From Bathynomus jamesi (lineage: Eukaryota > Arthropoda > Malacostraca > Isopoda > Cirolanidae), in NCBI GenBank assembly GCA_023014485.1, contig JAJOZX010001576.1, positions 371,001-435,000 on the forward strand: DNA of 64,000 nucleotides, written 5' to 3'. Positions 22,984 to 34,629 of this stretch are shown here, piece after piece. Made by a program: the position numbers and the translations under genes. A model generated the notes under the pieces. It had not been told where the DNA came from, searched no databases, and saw only the letters and a program-made list of their open reading frames with translations. Every line of letters begins with the position of its first letter. Within the stretch, counting starts at the first letter, position 1.

Positions 22984-23195
22984 TACCGTATTTCCCGGCG
23001 TATAACGCGCACCGTAATTGTTCAGTGTATAGTGCAAAAAATGTGCCAGGAGACGATATACAGCCAAAATATAATACGACCATCCCTCCCCTACCAAAAA
23101 TGTGTACCATCGCCGTATAACACGCAGGGTGATTTTTGGAGTATTTTGGGTTTGGGGGAAAAAAAAGTGCGCGTTATATGCCGGGAAATATGGTA
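22984..23195. mobile_element. MITE with TACCGTATTTCCCGGCG ends
   Basis: The ends TACCGTATTTCCCGGCGTAT and the complement of GCGCGTTATATGCCGGGAAA...GGTA are inverted, with repeated GTATAACGCGCACC-type motifs inside (GCCGTATAACACGC). Ends of this type are seen in many animal MITEs. The target duplication is unclear because of the AT-rich flanks. Confidence 0.75.
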
Positions 23196-23199
23196 CATA

Positions 23200-24005
23200 A
23201 ATAAATACAATATATAAAATGAGCACGTAACGGTTTTATGTGCTCATTTTATTTCTGCGGGGTTCACTGTTATATCGCATATACATTATACTCTTATAAC
23301 TTAGTATAATACATTCTTGAAATTTTTACTTAATTTTGCATTTTATCTAAAATTAAAAGTAGGCTACTACTGTACTACTTCATGCCCTATATAGCTATAC
23401 GCGGAATTTGGAAATTGCAAAATGTAATAAAAATAAATATCTAATAAATGTATTGATTTCACGAGAGCAGATGCTTAACTCGGAATGGGAACAAATTCTT
23501 TTGTATGATTTTTATTTTCTATTTATCGCAACGTTGCAGGAAAAATTCCATAAATTTCATAGAAACTAATTTCCATTGAAAATAACCGGTTTTTTATTCT
23601 ACAACTTGACTTTTGTAGTGTAATTAACGTACGAAAATAGAATAAAACAATGGCCCGCCTCGTTGTAAGCAGTCCATTGAGAGTTAAATTATTATATCAC
23701 ACTGTCGTTTAACCTGTTCGATTAACATAAGATCGGGTGGCCCTTGTAAAGACGCAACTGTCGCATTCGTTTAACTATCAAGAGACGCCCCCCCCCTCCT
23801 TTCCCAATGTAAATAGATTAGTTTTAGGGGGACGAGTTATGCACACTGTCTGTCTCTGCGGACCACTTCTTGCGCGTCGAGTTGCTATATAAATAATAAT
23901 TCGCCTTCCGAATTGACTTCTTTTCCGACCGATTCCCAACTGCTGCTTTTGTACAAAAACGCGACACGACTTCGTAACGTATTAGTCAGTCTCTGTTGTA
24001 CCCGT
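23200..24005. other. No recognisable gene
   Basis: AT-rich with a C run near 23788. No features supported. Confidence 0.4.
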
Positions 24006-24009
24006 AGCG

Positions 24010-24260
24010 ACAAGAAGTGGTTACACGTTTTTTTCTCGGGGAGGGATCTTTAACTCCCGTCATAACGGCAAAGTTTATGTGACGGAAGTGGACCTACAGC
24101 TTTACGTGGAATCGGAACGTTTTACGGGTCGCAACGTCATCTGAAACTCAAAAAAGGTCCCCCATTCAACTATTGAACATGCCCTACGCCGCTTAATCTC
24201 TGATCTAACGGGAGCAAGTGGTAAAAACCAGCAATAAGCTTCGCTATTTAGCGTAATGTA
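24010..24260 (-). repeat. 5S rRNA-derived SINE copy
   Basis: On the minus strand the right part reads GTTAGATCAGAGATTAAGCG, then GTAGGGCATGTTC, then TTGAATGGGGGACC, matching the order of 5S A box, intermediate element and C box. The left part is the family tail (CCACGTAAAGCTGTAGGTCC on the minus strand). It lies just upstream of a family B SINE. Confidence 0.7.
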
Positions 24261-24379
24261 ACCTAATCTAATCGAAATGTAATCATAGATTTTTATTCAA
24301 ATAATATTTTCTTAAAATCTTAATGAAATTCGATTGTCGCTACGTGTACATTCGTGTATGTAAGAATGCGAGTCGCCAC

Positions 24380-24700
24380 TCCCCATGCAAACTGAAAAAC
24401 GCTCAATAACGCACGGTTCGATTCCCGGCGAGGGCAGGAAGCGCGCAGCTCACCTAGGTGTTCATCTTTCCATTAAAATTGGTTGGTAGATAAATGGGTA
24501 CCCTAGTGATTAAGACGCTGAGCTGCTGATCGGGAGGTCATGAGATAGAATCTGGGGGAGAGGACTGTAATTTCTGACCACCCGTGATGAGTCGTGATTC
24601 GAATTCCACGTTAAGCTGTAGGTCTAAGGTGGAGCAGTAAGCTTGACCTTCGTTAGAATGAACAACAATTCAAGCGGAAGCAAACCTCTGTATTTGCGAT
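24380..24700 (+). repeat. tRNA-like SINE (family B), near full length
   Basis: A 5' module with B-box-like CGGTTCGATTCCCGGCG is followed by GTTCATCTTTCCATT. A second tRNA-like module follows: GGGTACCCTAGTGATTAAG and GGTCATGAGATAGAATC. Then come CCACGTTAAGCTGTAGGTC and a tail ending AATTCAAGCGGAAGCAAAC. The copy at 36545 on the other strand has the same two-module order, so the element appears to be a composite SINE. Confidence 0.7.
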
Positions 24701-24735
24701 TAAGATTAAAGGACTTCAAACATTGTTATTAAACC

Positions 24736-24900
24736 CCACTCTAATAGACAGAGTTTATTTCCACAACAGTTTCGATGCCCACTGGCATCCTCTTCGGGTG
24801 TATACAGAAAAACGAATTCGTTTTTCTGTATCCACCCGAAGAGGATGCCAGTGGGCATCGAAACTGTTGTGGAAATAAACTCTGTCTATTAGAGTGGGGT
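24736..24900. repeat. Palindromic fold-back repeat, copy 2
   Basis: Almost perfect inverted arms of about 80 bases, from CCCCACTCTAATAGACAGAG to its complement CTCTGTCTATTAGAGTGGGG. The centre is an AAAACGAATTCGTTTT palindrome. Each arm contains GTTTCGATGCCCACTGGC and a TTTATTTCCACAAC end. Copy 1 at 7653 has a shorter centre. As DNA or RNA it would form a very stable hairpin. Confidence 0.85.
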
Positions 24901-24904
24901 TTTT

Positions 24905-26375
24905 ATCATCATACTTTGACCTTCACGGAGAAAAAAAGTTTTTTGCATTTATTATTGTTATTCTAGACTAGTCACTTTTCAGTGCCCACACCGTGGTTGG
25001 GTGACCCACGACAAGTTACGAAATACTGATTTATGGAACTAAAATGCTAACGACATCTCATCGACTTGACATAGAATTAAGGTGACTAGAGTCCCGATTT
25101 TCGGCGGGACAGTTGCTCAAATTAACATTGAAATATCTACTTACGATGTCACCAAAACGTGTTTTTTGAGTATTGCAATTTCAAAATTTTCTCAACTGCG
25201 GCAGGGGGAGACCCCCTCCACCTACTGGACTCCTCTAGTGTGAGGGTTTAGGATATGTCCCGCTTTTAACTCAAAAAAAAATCTGGTCACTTTACATAGA
25301 ATCGACGACTAAATTTCGGCTCGATTAAGTTAGATTAGGATAGCATAAGTTAGGGTAAGTTAGTATTTTAGTGTCGATGTTTTATTGATCAAAAGATTTT
25401 AGGTCTAAATGCTGAGTCATTGTCACATTTTAGAATATTCATGTTTAATCTTTGGCACGAGATTTATTGGGAAAAAAGTGTGTCAAACCTTCAAAATCTA
25501 TGATTGTGTGTATGTGTAACCTCTTTCGTAACAAAAGGTAATGTGAGGGAGGGGTTATATATATTAGTTATGGCATATTTATATATGTATTCATTGCGTG
25601 TGTACGCGCGCTTAGTGATTTGAATTAACTGAACTGATTAACTAAAGCTTTCGTTTTGAATAGCATTTGTTACCTGCTAATCAAAACAATTATATGATAG
25701 TAGGCTGCTATCATATAATTGTTTTGAAATCTTTAAATTTATTAAGTCAGCAATTTCTTGAAAACCAAGGATAAAAGTTAAATGTCGATTTCTAGGCATA
25801 GATTTTGTAATTAGAGTTTTAATATCAGTGAAGTTAGTTGATCGAGTGTCTGTTTTTAAAGCTTTACAGTATGCAATCATAAAAAGTGCTTTTTTGTCTT
25901 TCCAGCTAAAATTAGACTTAATGGTGAGTTCCCTTATGTAAGTAAAAAGTTAATCCAAATTTATGTACATTTTGCCGTGTTCATTATTCTTATCTTTTTT
26001 CCTTGCTTTGACAAAAATAGCCCGCAGATATCACTTATCAGTTTATTTTTGTAATTTTTTAAACGTTATTACTTTAGTCATTCCTCAAATCTTTCGATTC
26101 TTTCCGTTTTCTCTATCGGAGTGCACTTGAATATACAATATTAAAAAAGCTGTGATAATTCTGGCTTTTCCGTATTCGACCTTCATTAACGTCCGAGACA
26201 CTCGAGTCGTTGGTTGGGTTAACTAGTATTCTTTGTGCATTTTGAGTGATTTCTCCGTGTTGCAGAATTTTGGCTTGTCCTTCTACCATATTTGTGTTAC
26301 GAAGGCTTTGGTAAGTAATGGTATTTCTTGATGGAAAGATACGGAGCTCAAAATAAATGTCTCCATAAATAGTAA
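24905..26375. other. No supported gene
   Basis: Contains the small hairpin at 25684-25727. A minus-strand frame at 25677-25880 has no recognisable domain. Confidence 0.4.
25684..25727. repeat. Perfect 19-bp inverted repeat with 7-base loop
   Basis: CAAAACAATTATATGATAG, then TAGGCTG, then CTATCATATAATTGTTTTG. The stem is perfect, so the hairpin is recent or maintained. It is not part of any repeat family I recognise. Confidence 0.85.
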
Positions 26376-26378
26376 CGT

Positions 26379-26612
26379 TATGGGAGGCCTTCCTAGGAAG
26401 AAATGGCTAAGCGACAAAAAAAAAAAAAAAAAAGTTTAAAAGATGTACCAATATGAAGGTGGAATAACTCTTGAACTTTTGAAGATATTTCATCGCAATA
26501 TCTTCATAAGTTCAAAAGTTATGAAACTTTTAAATTTGTATATTTAAACTGCGTTTTCAGACGTTTTTTTTTATTTCTCTCGCTTAGCCAGTTCTTCAGG
26601 AGGGCCTCGTAT
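26379..26612. repeat. MITE with GAGGCCTTCCTAGGAAG ends
   Basis: Left GGGAGGCCTTCCTAGGAAG and AAATGGCTAAGCGACAAAA are inverted to right TCGCTTAGCCAGTTCTTC and AGGAGGGCCTC. The interior has a further hairpin, TTGAACTTTTGAAGATAT / ATATCTTCATAAGTTCAA. Related ends occur at 42815-42850 and around the hAT element at 45977. Confidence 0.65.
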
Positions 26613-26762
26613 ACAGGTTTATTAAATTGTACCTGTCATTATTATAGTAGTTTATAACTGAAACTAGAAGGTATTTATAGACAAAACTCTGGGGTTTGAG
26701 GTAGGAAAAATATACTAACGAGTAACGACGCATGACGAGCTTCATCTATATTAAAAATTCCA

Positions 26763-27212
26763 GAATCCAGACGCAATAAGAGACAGTCCGTAGTTAATAA
26801 TTTTACCTAACCTAACGAGTGATGTAGGACTCGAAACACTTTTTTTCTGGTCTCGTTCTCGGCCATGGTTGTCTTGACTACGTTACATCACTGCCGAGTA
26901 TGTTGATGTTCTTCAAGTGCAACGAACACTTGTTTCAAGTCAGCAGTTAACTGCTGAAAAATGTCGAACTATGAATTTGTGAATAAATTATGAGTAAATT
27001 TTGCAATTGTCACTCGATAACCTTTTTAGAATCTTCATTCCTGAATGTGAAATACAGAGCTTAAGAATTAGGCGCTACACAATGTTGAATACATGCAAAA
27101 AATTCATATATTTCAGTTTCGGTCTCAAGGCTTTTTTTCTGGTCTCGAATACATCACTGAACCTAACCTAATGTATTACTAAGCTATTCGTGTCTGAACT
27201 GCGTCTGGATTC
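26763..27212. repeat. MITE with AATCCAGACGCA ends, copy 2
   Basis: GAATCCAGACGCAATAAG at the left faces GAACTGCGTCTGGATTC at the right. The subterminal segments CCTAACCTAACGAGTGATGT and ATACATCACTGAACCTAACC are also inverted, each next to TTTTTTTCTGGTCTCG-like words. Copy 1 (18700-18834) keeps mainly the ends. Confidence 0.65.
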
Positions 27213-27289
27213 CGGAAATTCGCCCAGTTGTGTAGTAGTTGATTACATTGAAAAATAAGATCAATAATACTTTCTTAATAACTAATCGC

Positions 27290-27372
27290 ACTCTGCGACC
27301 AGATGATGTGTCGACCCGGGTTCGGATCTAGCGTAAAAAACTGTAGGTTCCCTTCGTCACACGATCTTCGCT
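27290..27372 (+). repeat. SINE tail fragment, 5S-type family
   Basis: CCGGGTTCGGATCTAGCG, ACTGTAGGTTCCCTTCG and AAGGAGGAGATTTAAC match the 3' part of the SINE at 22190. The 5S-like head is not recognisable here. Confidence 0.5.
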
Positions 27373-27936
27373 GTTAAGGAGGAGATTTAACAAAAAATAG
27401 AACGCACTGGTTCCCCGCTCTTTGGAAACCTCCATAGTATGATCATTTGCATTTTAATCTTGACTTAAAGGCTTAACGATCTCTTAAAATAATGGATGCG
27501 TTAACTGAACACACACAACCCATCACGTTTCAGACTTTTCACTTTGTTAGTGATTATAGCATTATGTTGACCCATGGGCAGACTCTCAAAATGACGAAAT
27601 ACTATAAATTTTGAAAAAAGGTGTTTTTTTCCCAAAAGCGCGCGCTCGTTCTCTCGTACTTCTCTAAACGCGTTGGTTAGGCCTATCTCGAGTATACTGG
27701 TCCCCCATCTTTGAGAAAAGACACAGATGGTTGAAAATGTTAAAACCAGAGCTAATCATATGATTGTAGACTGATCTTAATTTGTACTGTAGAAAAGCGT
27801 CGGCACAAAGGCGAACTCACTCAGGTTTTTTAATTTTTGAATAGGATCAAGATCAACTATTCTAAACTTTTCACGTTAAACACGATTCTGACGAAGTAAT
27901 TGTTGTAAACTGGAACCAAACTGTACAATACGAATA

Positions 27937-28051
27937 CAGGGTGAGCTAAAGGTCGGGAAACGTAGGAATTATGCTCTTTCAATGCGGATATACGTATATA
28001 TTTGCATTGACAAGCGTAGTTTCTGTATTTCCTGACTTTTGGCCCACCCTG
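27937..28051. repeat. Mariner-type mini-MITE, 115 bp
   Basis: TA flanks and ends CAGGGTGAGCTAAAGGTCGG / CTGACTTTTGGCCCACCCTG, imperfectly inverted. Same family as 11125-11208. Confidence 0.7.
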
Positions 28052-28054
28052 TAC

Positions 28055-28905
28055 AAGATTGTCAATTATTGAAATGAGCTTCCTCCTGAAATCATTTCCG
28101 TTGAAAAACAATCTTGACCTAGTATTAGGTAATATGACCTCGAGTAAATCGATGTTCAAATGTGTGATGTTCGTGTGTAGATTTCCAGTTCTCAACTGTT
28201 CTCGAAAAGGTGGTGGTGTAACCGTCGCCTTTGCGCTAATTTTTCTCTGATTTGACGCGCGCGCGCGCACTGCATTTGTGAACTTGGACTGCCCCCCCGT
28301 GTGCACGCACGCAAGGTAAGTCAAACGGTTGGGCCGTTTGAGAGTCTTGCGGTTAGAGAGATTCATCTCTGGTGTCTTTTTGTTTGATGTTGGGTGATCG
28401 AGAATAATTTATATGAAAATGTAAAGTAGCTGGTGAAAGTTCGAATTAAAAAATCGCTCTCTCAAAAGTTAATAAAAATTAGAACTAGGTTTGAATGTCA
28501 AACAATTTAACGTCAATTTAAAGTTAAAAATAAAATTTCAAAATGAGTCGGTTGGAATTCAGTAAGCAAAAATTCATAACCAATCAGAATTTAAACTGGG
28601 GGGGGGGGGGGGGGGAACGCAGGCACTGGTCAGTCATCGTCACAGTAAAAATAAATTGAGCTTGAAGTAGAAATTCAAATTCTGAGGCTTAAAATTCAAA
28701 ATAAATTCACTATTATTATTATTATTATTATTATTATTAAGTGATGGTTGAGTACGTCAGATCACTGGATTTACTTTAAACCTCTCGTATATACATTCCT
28801 TTCACGGGAATGTTTTGATAAAATTACTGAAATTTGATAGATGGGATTTTAATTTGATATTAAAGGTATTAAAGTATAAGATTCCTTCGTTTCATAGATT
28901 GTGTG
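28055..28905. other. No supported gene; low-complexity runs
   Basis: Holds a CGCGCG run at about 28256, a G run at 28599-28615 and an (ATT)n run at 28709-28738. The long minus frame at 27857-28366 overlaps the MITE and has no domain. Confidence 0.45.
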
Positions 28906-28912
28906 AGTAGAG

Positions 28913-29124
28913 CAGAGCTTTCCAAACTTTTAACGTTGGCGACAAACTATTTAAGCATAACAATTTTCACGACACATTAATTAATTTTTGTTATCAAATA
29001 TCAAATATCAGATAATTTTTCAGTAGGTGGTTTATCTTGTAGCCGATTTTGTTGATAGAAAAATCAAAATTTTCAAAATACAAAAAAACACATGTGTCGC
29101 GACACACCAGTTTGGAAAGCTCTG
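28913..29124. mobile_element. hAT MITE, 212 bp
   Basis: Ends CAGAGCTTTCCAAACTTTT / CCAGTTTGGAAAGCTCTG and an exact 8-bp duplication GAGTAGAG (28905-28912 and 29125-29132). A GTGTCGCGACAC palindrome lies near the right end. No coding capacity. Confidence 0.92.
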
Positions 29125-29134
29125 GAGTAGAGGT

Positions 29135-30415
29135 TTACCTCCAATTTTAAAATTTTTCTTGAAAGCATCATTTATTTTAGCGTAGAAAAAGACGCGCTCA
29201 ATAAAATTTGTGCGCTTCATTATTTTCTTCATTATTTATTGGTGATTTATTGGCTATATTTATGTGAACGCAATTTCAAGGAAAATAAAAACGCGCTTTG
29301 ATTTTTAAAATGTTTTTTATTTTTGTATCTTGAAAAATGGGTTTTGGGGAATCCTACTCATCGAGGTATTTCCTGTTTTGTGTTTTACGTGTGTGAGGGG
29401 GGGGGGGGGGGGTTGCTTTTTTTTTACCATAATATTTCATCCATTTCCTTTGCGTGAGTGTAAGGGGAAAAAGAATGATGTTCGATGGGTGAACATACAA
29501 TTGAATTAAAGATAAGACATTTAATGCGTAAATATTTTTATAATAACTTTTCAATAGCTTGAAGTAAATATCGTAATTCTTTCCTGTTTGCGTCATCCAT
29601 ATAAATGCCAGGATACGCGCTATAACTCTACCATAATTAAATTTACCTTATTTCATACCTCGAATGAAGAGGATTAAATCCGTATGCTTACGTCATCAGA
29701 CTACTAAATTTTATATTTTAAGTGTGTAATGCGCTAATACTGATCATTATGAGAACTTTTTATATATGAAGTACTATCTTTTTATTACAAACGCCTAAAC
29801 TCTTAACTTGTTTTGATCTGCTTTCAGTGGATGATTCCACACTCATTATTCTCATTCCCATTTTGCCAACCACGAGTCTGAATGCGCAAAGTGAGAAGTT
29901 CACATTTGAGAAAGTCATTCGCGTTGATAAAGACGCGAAATGACAAAGGTTAAGTTAGGAAATGTTAACTAAACCTGACATTAGCTTAGTCTAACCTAAT
30001 TCGGACTAAAATGCGGAGCCGTGGATGAGAATGTGCGTCACGAAATGGAATAATCTATTTGAGAATTGCCTCCTTCCACATTTTCGCTCGCAGATATTTT
30101 TTAACTTTTGGGCTCGGAATAAAAGAGGAATGTCAATGTTAGAGCCGACATTGTTGTCTAGAAGTTCAATTTTATTTTGTATTCTAGTGTCTAAGTAGAT
30201 TTTCAATTTTTTTCAAAGCTCGTATAATTAAAGCCAAGAAATGGCTGGAAAATGCAAACCCCGTAACTGAGGATCCCCACTTTGGTTTTTTATGCATATT
30301 TCCAGCAATCCATTGTTCTCGGATGTAGAACAACTTAGAAAGGTACCTTTTAAGCATTTCTTACGTGGTTCATTTCATTGACATAAATTGGCATAACCTA
30401 TAATGACCTGACCTA
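29135..30415. other. No supported gene
   Basis: G run at 29398-29412 and AT-rich DNA. Short open frames on the minus strand lack domains. Confidence 0.4.
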
Positions 30416-30421
30416 AGACGG

Positions 30422-30590
30422 CGATCGTAGCTCAATGGTACCGCAGTTTCCCCGTAAAACGAGAAGACAGTCGGGGGTTTGAACCCCGATGATGCTAGTA
30501 ATAATAATAATACACTAGTTAATGCAGTGAGCCGCATTATTTGGCCTGAGCGCCATGCCAGTCTTTGGCCCACCTCCTGATTATTAACCT
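30422..30590 (+). repeat. tRNA-derived SINE with TAA tail (family A), copy 2
   Basis: GCGATCGTAGCTCAATGGTA (A-box-like) and GTCGGGGGTTTGAACCCC (B-box-like), then (TAA)n, then GAGCCGCATTATTTGGCCTG and AGCGCCATGCCAG. Closely related to 20880. Confidence 0.78.
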
Positions 30591-30599
30591 GGCCTAACT

Positions 30600-31715
30600 T
30601 ACTTTAACCCCCAAAACTTCCCTCGATTAAAGTCGCGTCAACGAGATGTCGTTAGGGAACTTAGAAAGGACTACATTGACTCTCTCTCAATTTTACGATG
30701 GGTAATTTCGTCTGTGATCTTCGTTACTCGCATATTAAATTTTTTTTTTTTTCAATAATACTTTGGTTAGGTAATTGACAGCAATTTTTAATGTTAAAAT
30801 TTTAAGCTTTGAAATTGTATAAGAGTTGAAAACATAAATAAAATCACTTAAAATTAAATCATGCTTAATTCAATATTTAATTTTTATTCGTATAGATTAT
30901 AAAGTACAACTTTTGTAGGCTAGGTGCATATAATTCGTAATTCTAAAAGGTTTCTGCTGCAGAAGTAGGTAGAATTCTAATTGTACTATAGGCCCTAACT
31001 ACCTTTTATTGATAAATAATTTCTTGGTGTAGGATGAGTAGATATCACTCGGCCGAGTAATTAAACTTTCAAATTTGAAGTTGTAATGCTCTGTGGAAAC
31101 TGCTTTTTAACTTCCCAAAAGTTTATGCAACTTTTGAAGACAAATTTCATATTGTTTGGGATACCAAGGATTTTCTTCGAATATTTACTGCTCTTTCTTT
31201 TGATCCTTTTATTGACGTTTGAGATCTTTTATTCATCTGATCTATCGCAGACGACGACTTGGGAAGCATGTTTGGTGGAGAATTTGAAATGTATTCGAAG
31301 AGCTTCTCTCTTCGACATTTATTGCTTCATTTGTGTGCGTGTGCGCGCGCGCGCGCAGCTTATTTACCTATAGTTTCTTAATTTAGTACTTGTTTTTCTT
31401 CATTTGGTTGACGATAACTCTCATCATCTGTCCAGATAATGCTACAAAAACCCGACTAAATGCTTAGCTTTCTGTTGAAGTGAAGAAATGCTACTTTTGA
31501 TCTTAAGCATGTATGATATACTTGCTTATAAATGTTTGTATAATGTATTTTATTTCGTTTCGTGAGAAATTTAAAATCTATAAGGACATAAGTTTTTCTA
31601 ACTTTCGTACTAGAGCTTCATACGATGGTGTAAAGTTTACAATGCGGTATTTTTCACTGAGATCAATCCTGGACTCTCTTTGAACGCTTGCGTATATACC
31701 TCGCTCGATATTGAG
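30600..31715. other. No supported gene
   Basis: A GT/GC run at about 31335-31357 (GTGCGTGTGCGCGCG) and an unassigned open frame at 31086-31373 without a recognised domain. Confidence 0.4.
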
Positions 31716-31724
31716 GGTCTATTT

Positions 31725-32063
31725 CAATGGTTCCCAACCTTTTCACCACAAAGGACCCTTTTATTTTTCCCACGGACCCCATGTTTTTGAAAGATTCCGT
31801 CTACCAAACAAACTTTTTATTAACTAATAATTAACTCGTTTTCTCATTTTTCACTATCAAATAAAGGACATATAAGTGAGTATGCAATTAAAATACAGCC
31901 TATTAAAAAAAAGTATTAATAATTCCAGCCAAGAGCAAGGAAACGAAATTTTAGCCTGAGCGCCCTTATCGTGGGTAAATGTACGATTTCCATTGGAGCC
32001 TCTCGAAATATTGAAAGCTCACGGACCCCCAGGGGTCCGGGGACCCCAGGTTGGGAACCACTG
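31725..32063. mobile_element. hAT MITE, 339 bp
   Basis: Ends CAATGGTTCCCAACCTTTT and the complement of CCCAGGTTGGGAACCACTG, flanked by an exact 8-bp duplication GTCTATTT (31717-31724 and 32064-32071). Subterminal GGACCCC/GGGGTCC motifs are inverted (ACGGACCCC near both ends). This end type is common in animal hAT elements. Confidence 0.92.
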
Positions 32064-32149
32064 GTCTATTTCTTAACCAGTTTTAGTGTTGTGGAAATTA
32101 CTTTTAACATTTCTGAGCCCACAAAGTCATTTTCCTTCAGAGAACGAAT

Positions 32150-32690
32150 GGAAAAAAGCTGGTAAGATGTACTGGGTGAGATGCGAAAGGTTAGTGTATA
32201 GAATTAGGGGTAGCTGATAGCGCGTTAATATACAGACTAAATAGAATTGGAGCAAGAAATCCCTGAGGAACGCGAGTTGGAGTAAATGGCGGAGACAAGA
32301 CGGGAAACATGGAATAAAAGGAAGAGGGAAAAGCCGCGGGAGGACAGTTTGATGAAAAGAAGGGATTCATGCAGACTGTCAAAAGCTTTTGATATGTCTA
32401 GTGCTATAGTACGTGTTTGTTTGTCTATTGTCCGTTGAGTTTGGTAAGAAAAAGATCAATAGTAGAACGACTCTAATGAGGGCAGCCGTACTGCTGGTCA
32501 TGTATAATTATTTTTACAGAGGGGTTTAATATAGCACTCATTCGCTTACCTATTACTGAGGTAAGGTAATTGGTCTGTAATTTGAAGGATCTGAGGTTAT
32601 TACCCATGATGGGTTTAGGGTGGATGGATTTGGGCATCTTTTCAAGAAAGGAAAACCAGAAGAACGGAGACAACAAACGAAAGGGTTTGG
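32150..32690 (-). pseudogene. LINE reverse transcriptase fragment
   Basis: On the minus strand, KMPKSIHPKPIMGNNLRSF then NYLTSVIGKRMSAILN gives the RT fingers motif. DISKAFDSLHES follows near 32370 (palm A, with the conserved D...F), then TRVPQGFLAPILFSLYINAL near 32280 (palm B). Frames differ between blocks and the catalytic YADD block was not found. It is a distinct lineage from the neighbouring LINE at 33.2-38.1 kb. Confidence 0.75.
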
Positions 32691-33199
32691 AAAGAACAGA
32701 AGCACGTTCATGTATTATTAGTCAGTCATCATGGATAGGTACACACAGATAGATGGCTAGATAGATATAGAAAGTTAGGAAGCTGATTGTGCAGGCACCT
32801 GATTTTGAGAAAATTGTTTTTGATATCCCTTGCTATTGAAACGCTATCTACGGATGCTGAAACAAACTAAAATTTCAAAATAGAGATTAGTTTTGCTACA
32901 GGAAAAGTTTTATCAGAATATTTTTTAACTCTTATCTGTACAGAATCTTAAGTATTAAATTTTGTTGGTGGTTTGGGAAAACGATGTAAATGAATGTAAT
33001 GTAATGTATTTTATTTTCAAATGTTTTGCCAATAAACATCGATTTTTACGAGCTCAAACAGCTGTGCTGTAGGGAAGTTCAGGCATTGTACTTGCTGTAT
33101 ACCGTACGATACAAAAATGGTTTAACGTTATTTTTATTGTGTGACCCATCAACCATAATCAGGCCTTGTGTGGAAATGAAAATGGAAAGGTTTATTGGC

Positions 33200-34084
33200 A
33201 GACTATAGTCCATATGACAATTATTATTAATACAATGACAGTTCACATACTAAAGATAAAAATATTTACAATTGATTAGAAATAATACAGTAATGTCGAA
33301 GTTAAGTGGAGCTACAGACAGACGTTTTCGTACCAAGAAGTCCATAGCTTAGAGGATAAATGGCAGGACTCGTGGATAGCTGGATAATCGGGTTGGTTGA
33401 TTTTTTAGTTCTTTGCATTACACTGTATTGAGCACGTCTTGTTACCTCCGGGAAGCTCGGAACATTGTGGGTAGCAAACATTTGCGAAGCTGAGCATCTC
33501 GGGGGGGGGGGGGGGGGATTTATGTAAGAGTCTAAAGGACCGGACCTGTTGTATAGCAAATTTAGAGTTCTGCAGAAAGTACGAAAGTGTGTCTTTAGCT
33601 TCACTTGTACAGAACCGAAAGTTCCCTATCATATTCGCTTTAGCACAAAGGCTTCGAGATTTTCTTATATCCGAGTCATCACTCAAGGAGCTGGTAAAAG
33701 TTTGACCCAAATACTTGAACTCTTCTACTTCCTCAATTACTTCCTTTCATTTTAAACCTAATGTCAGCTGGCTGCTTATAGCTTTTAGGATGAAATTGCA
33801 TAATCTTAGTTTTTGTAACATTAAAACGAATATCATGTTTCTGCGAATACACTTCGCAGACTTTTAGTAGCCGATCCAGACCTTTAACAGAGGGACTTAT
33901 TAACACCATGTCATCGGCATAAACCAAGTTATTTATCCTTGTGTTCTCTACAACATCCCACTGTTGCCTCATTAAGTGAAGCAATTAATCCGTCAATATA
34001 CACATTAAACAGCAAGGAGCCTTGTCTTACTCCGCAAGAGGAGCCAAAACATTCGGATAGTAGTACATTGCCCCACCTGCCACC
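33200..34084 (-). mobile_element. LINE, 3' part (right of the transposon insertion in element order)
   Basis: The minus strand reads GVRQGSLLFNVYIDGL near 34040, NLVYADDMVLISPSVKGLD (catalytic YADD) near 33935, then RFNVTKTKIMQFHP, GQTFTSSLSDDSDIRKSRSL and a C-terminal segment ending near 33300. A G run (33501-33518) interrupts the frame. It is continuous with 37416-38110 once the 3.3 kb element is ignored, so one LINE was split by the insertion. Confidence 0.85.
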
Positions 34085-34276
34085 TAATAGTGTGGTATGA
34101 AGTGTAATCCCGTAGGATTTGCGTGCCCCCCTCTGGGGGGGGGCCCTTTCCGTCCCTGGACCCCCTCAGACTGACCTCGCATCCATCTCCGAAATAATGA
34201 ACCGATTTTCACGATCCTAGGGTCGTTTTAGGGGTTTTCGATGACGCGGAGTCGATTTATGACACTTTCGAAGCGA

Positions 34277-34277
<1 letters not shown>

Positions 34278-34320
<43 letters not shown>
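34278..34320. repeat. (TA)n microsatellite
   Basis: About 42 bases of AT dinucleotides inside the 3.3 kb transposon, just inside its left inverted repeat. Confidence 0.9.
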
Positions 34321-34321
<1 letters not shown>

Positions 34322-34629
34322 CAGGAGATAAAAAGAAGAAAAAACCTCGATAATTATGTACACCTATATTATTGTATTCGTTTCACAATACGATTCACCT
34401 TGATGAAGAACAAGTATTACAAGGATCTTTACAAGAATGTACTAAAATCTCAAAAACCTCATACATTACTTAGGCCTGTGTGTGTCTAACTGATGTATAA
34501 ACACACTATTAGTTTCAAAGTACACACACATTTAATAATCTAACAGATAAAATTCACAAGATGATGATACATCAGGAAAAAACCATACAAAACAATTCGG
34601 AACTAAATAGCTTGAAACTAAGAATACAG

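Noticed and set aside
27857..28366. 169-codon minus-strand frame
   Set aside because: Overlaps a mini-MITE and contains no recognisable domain; a CGCGCG run distorts it.
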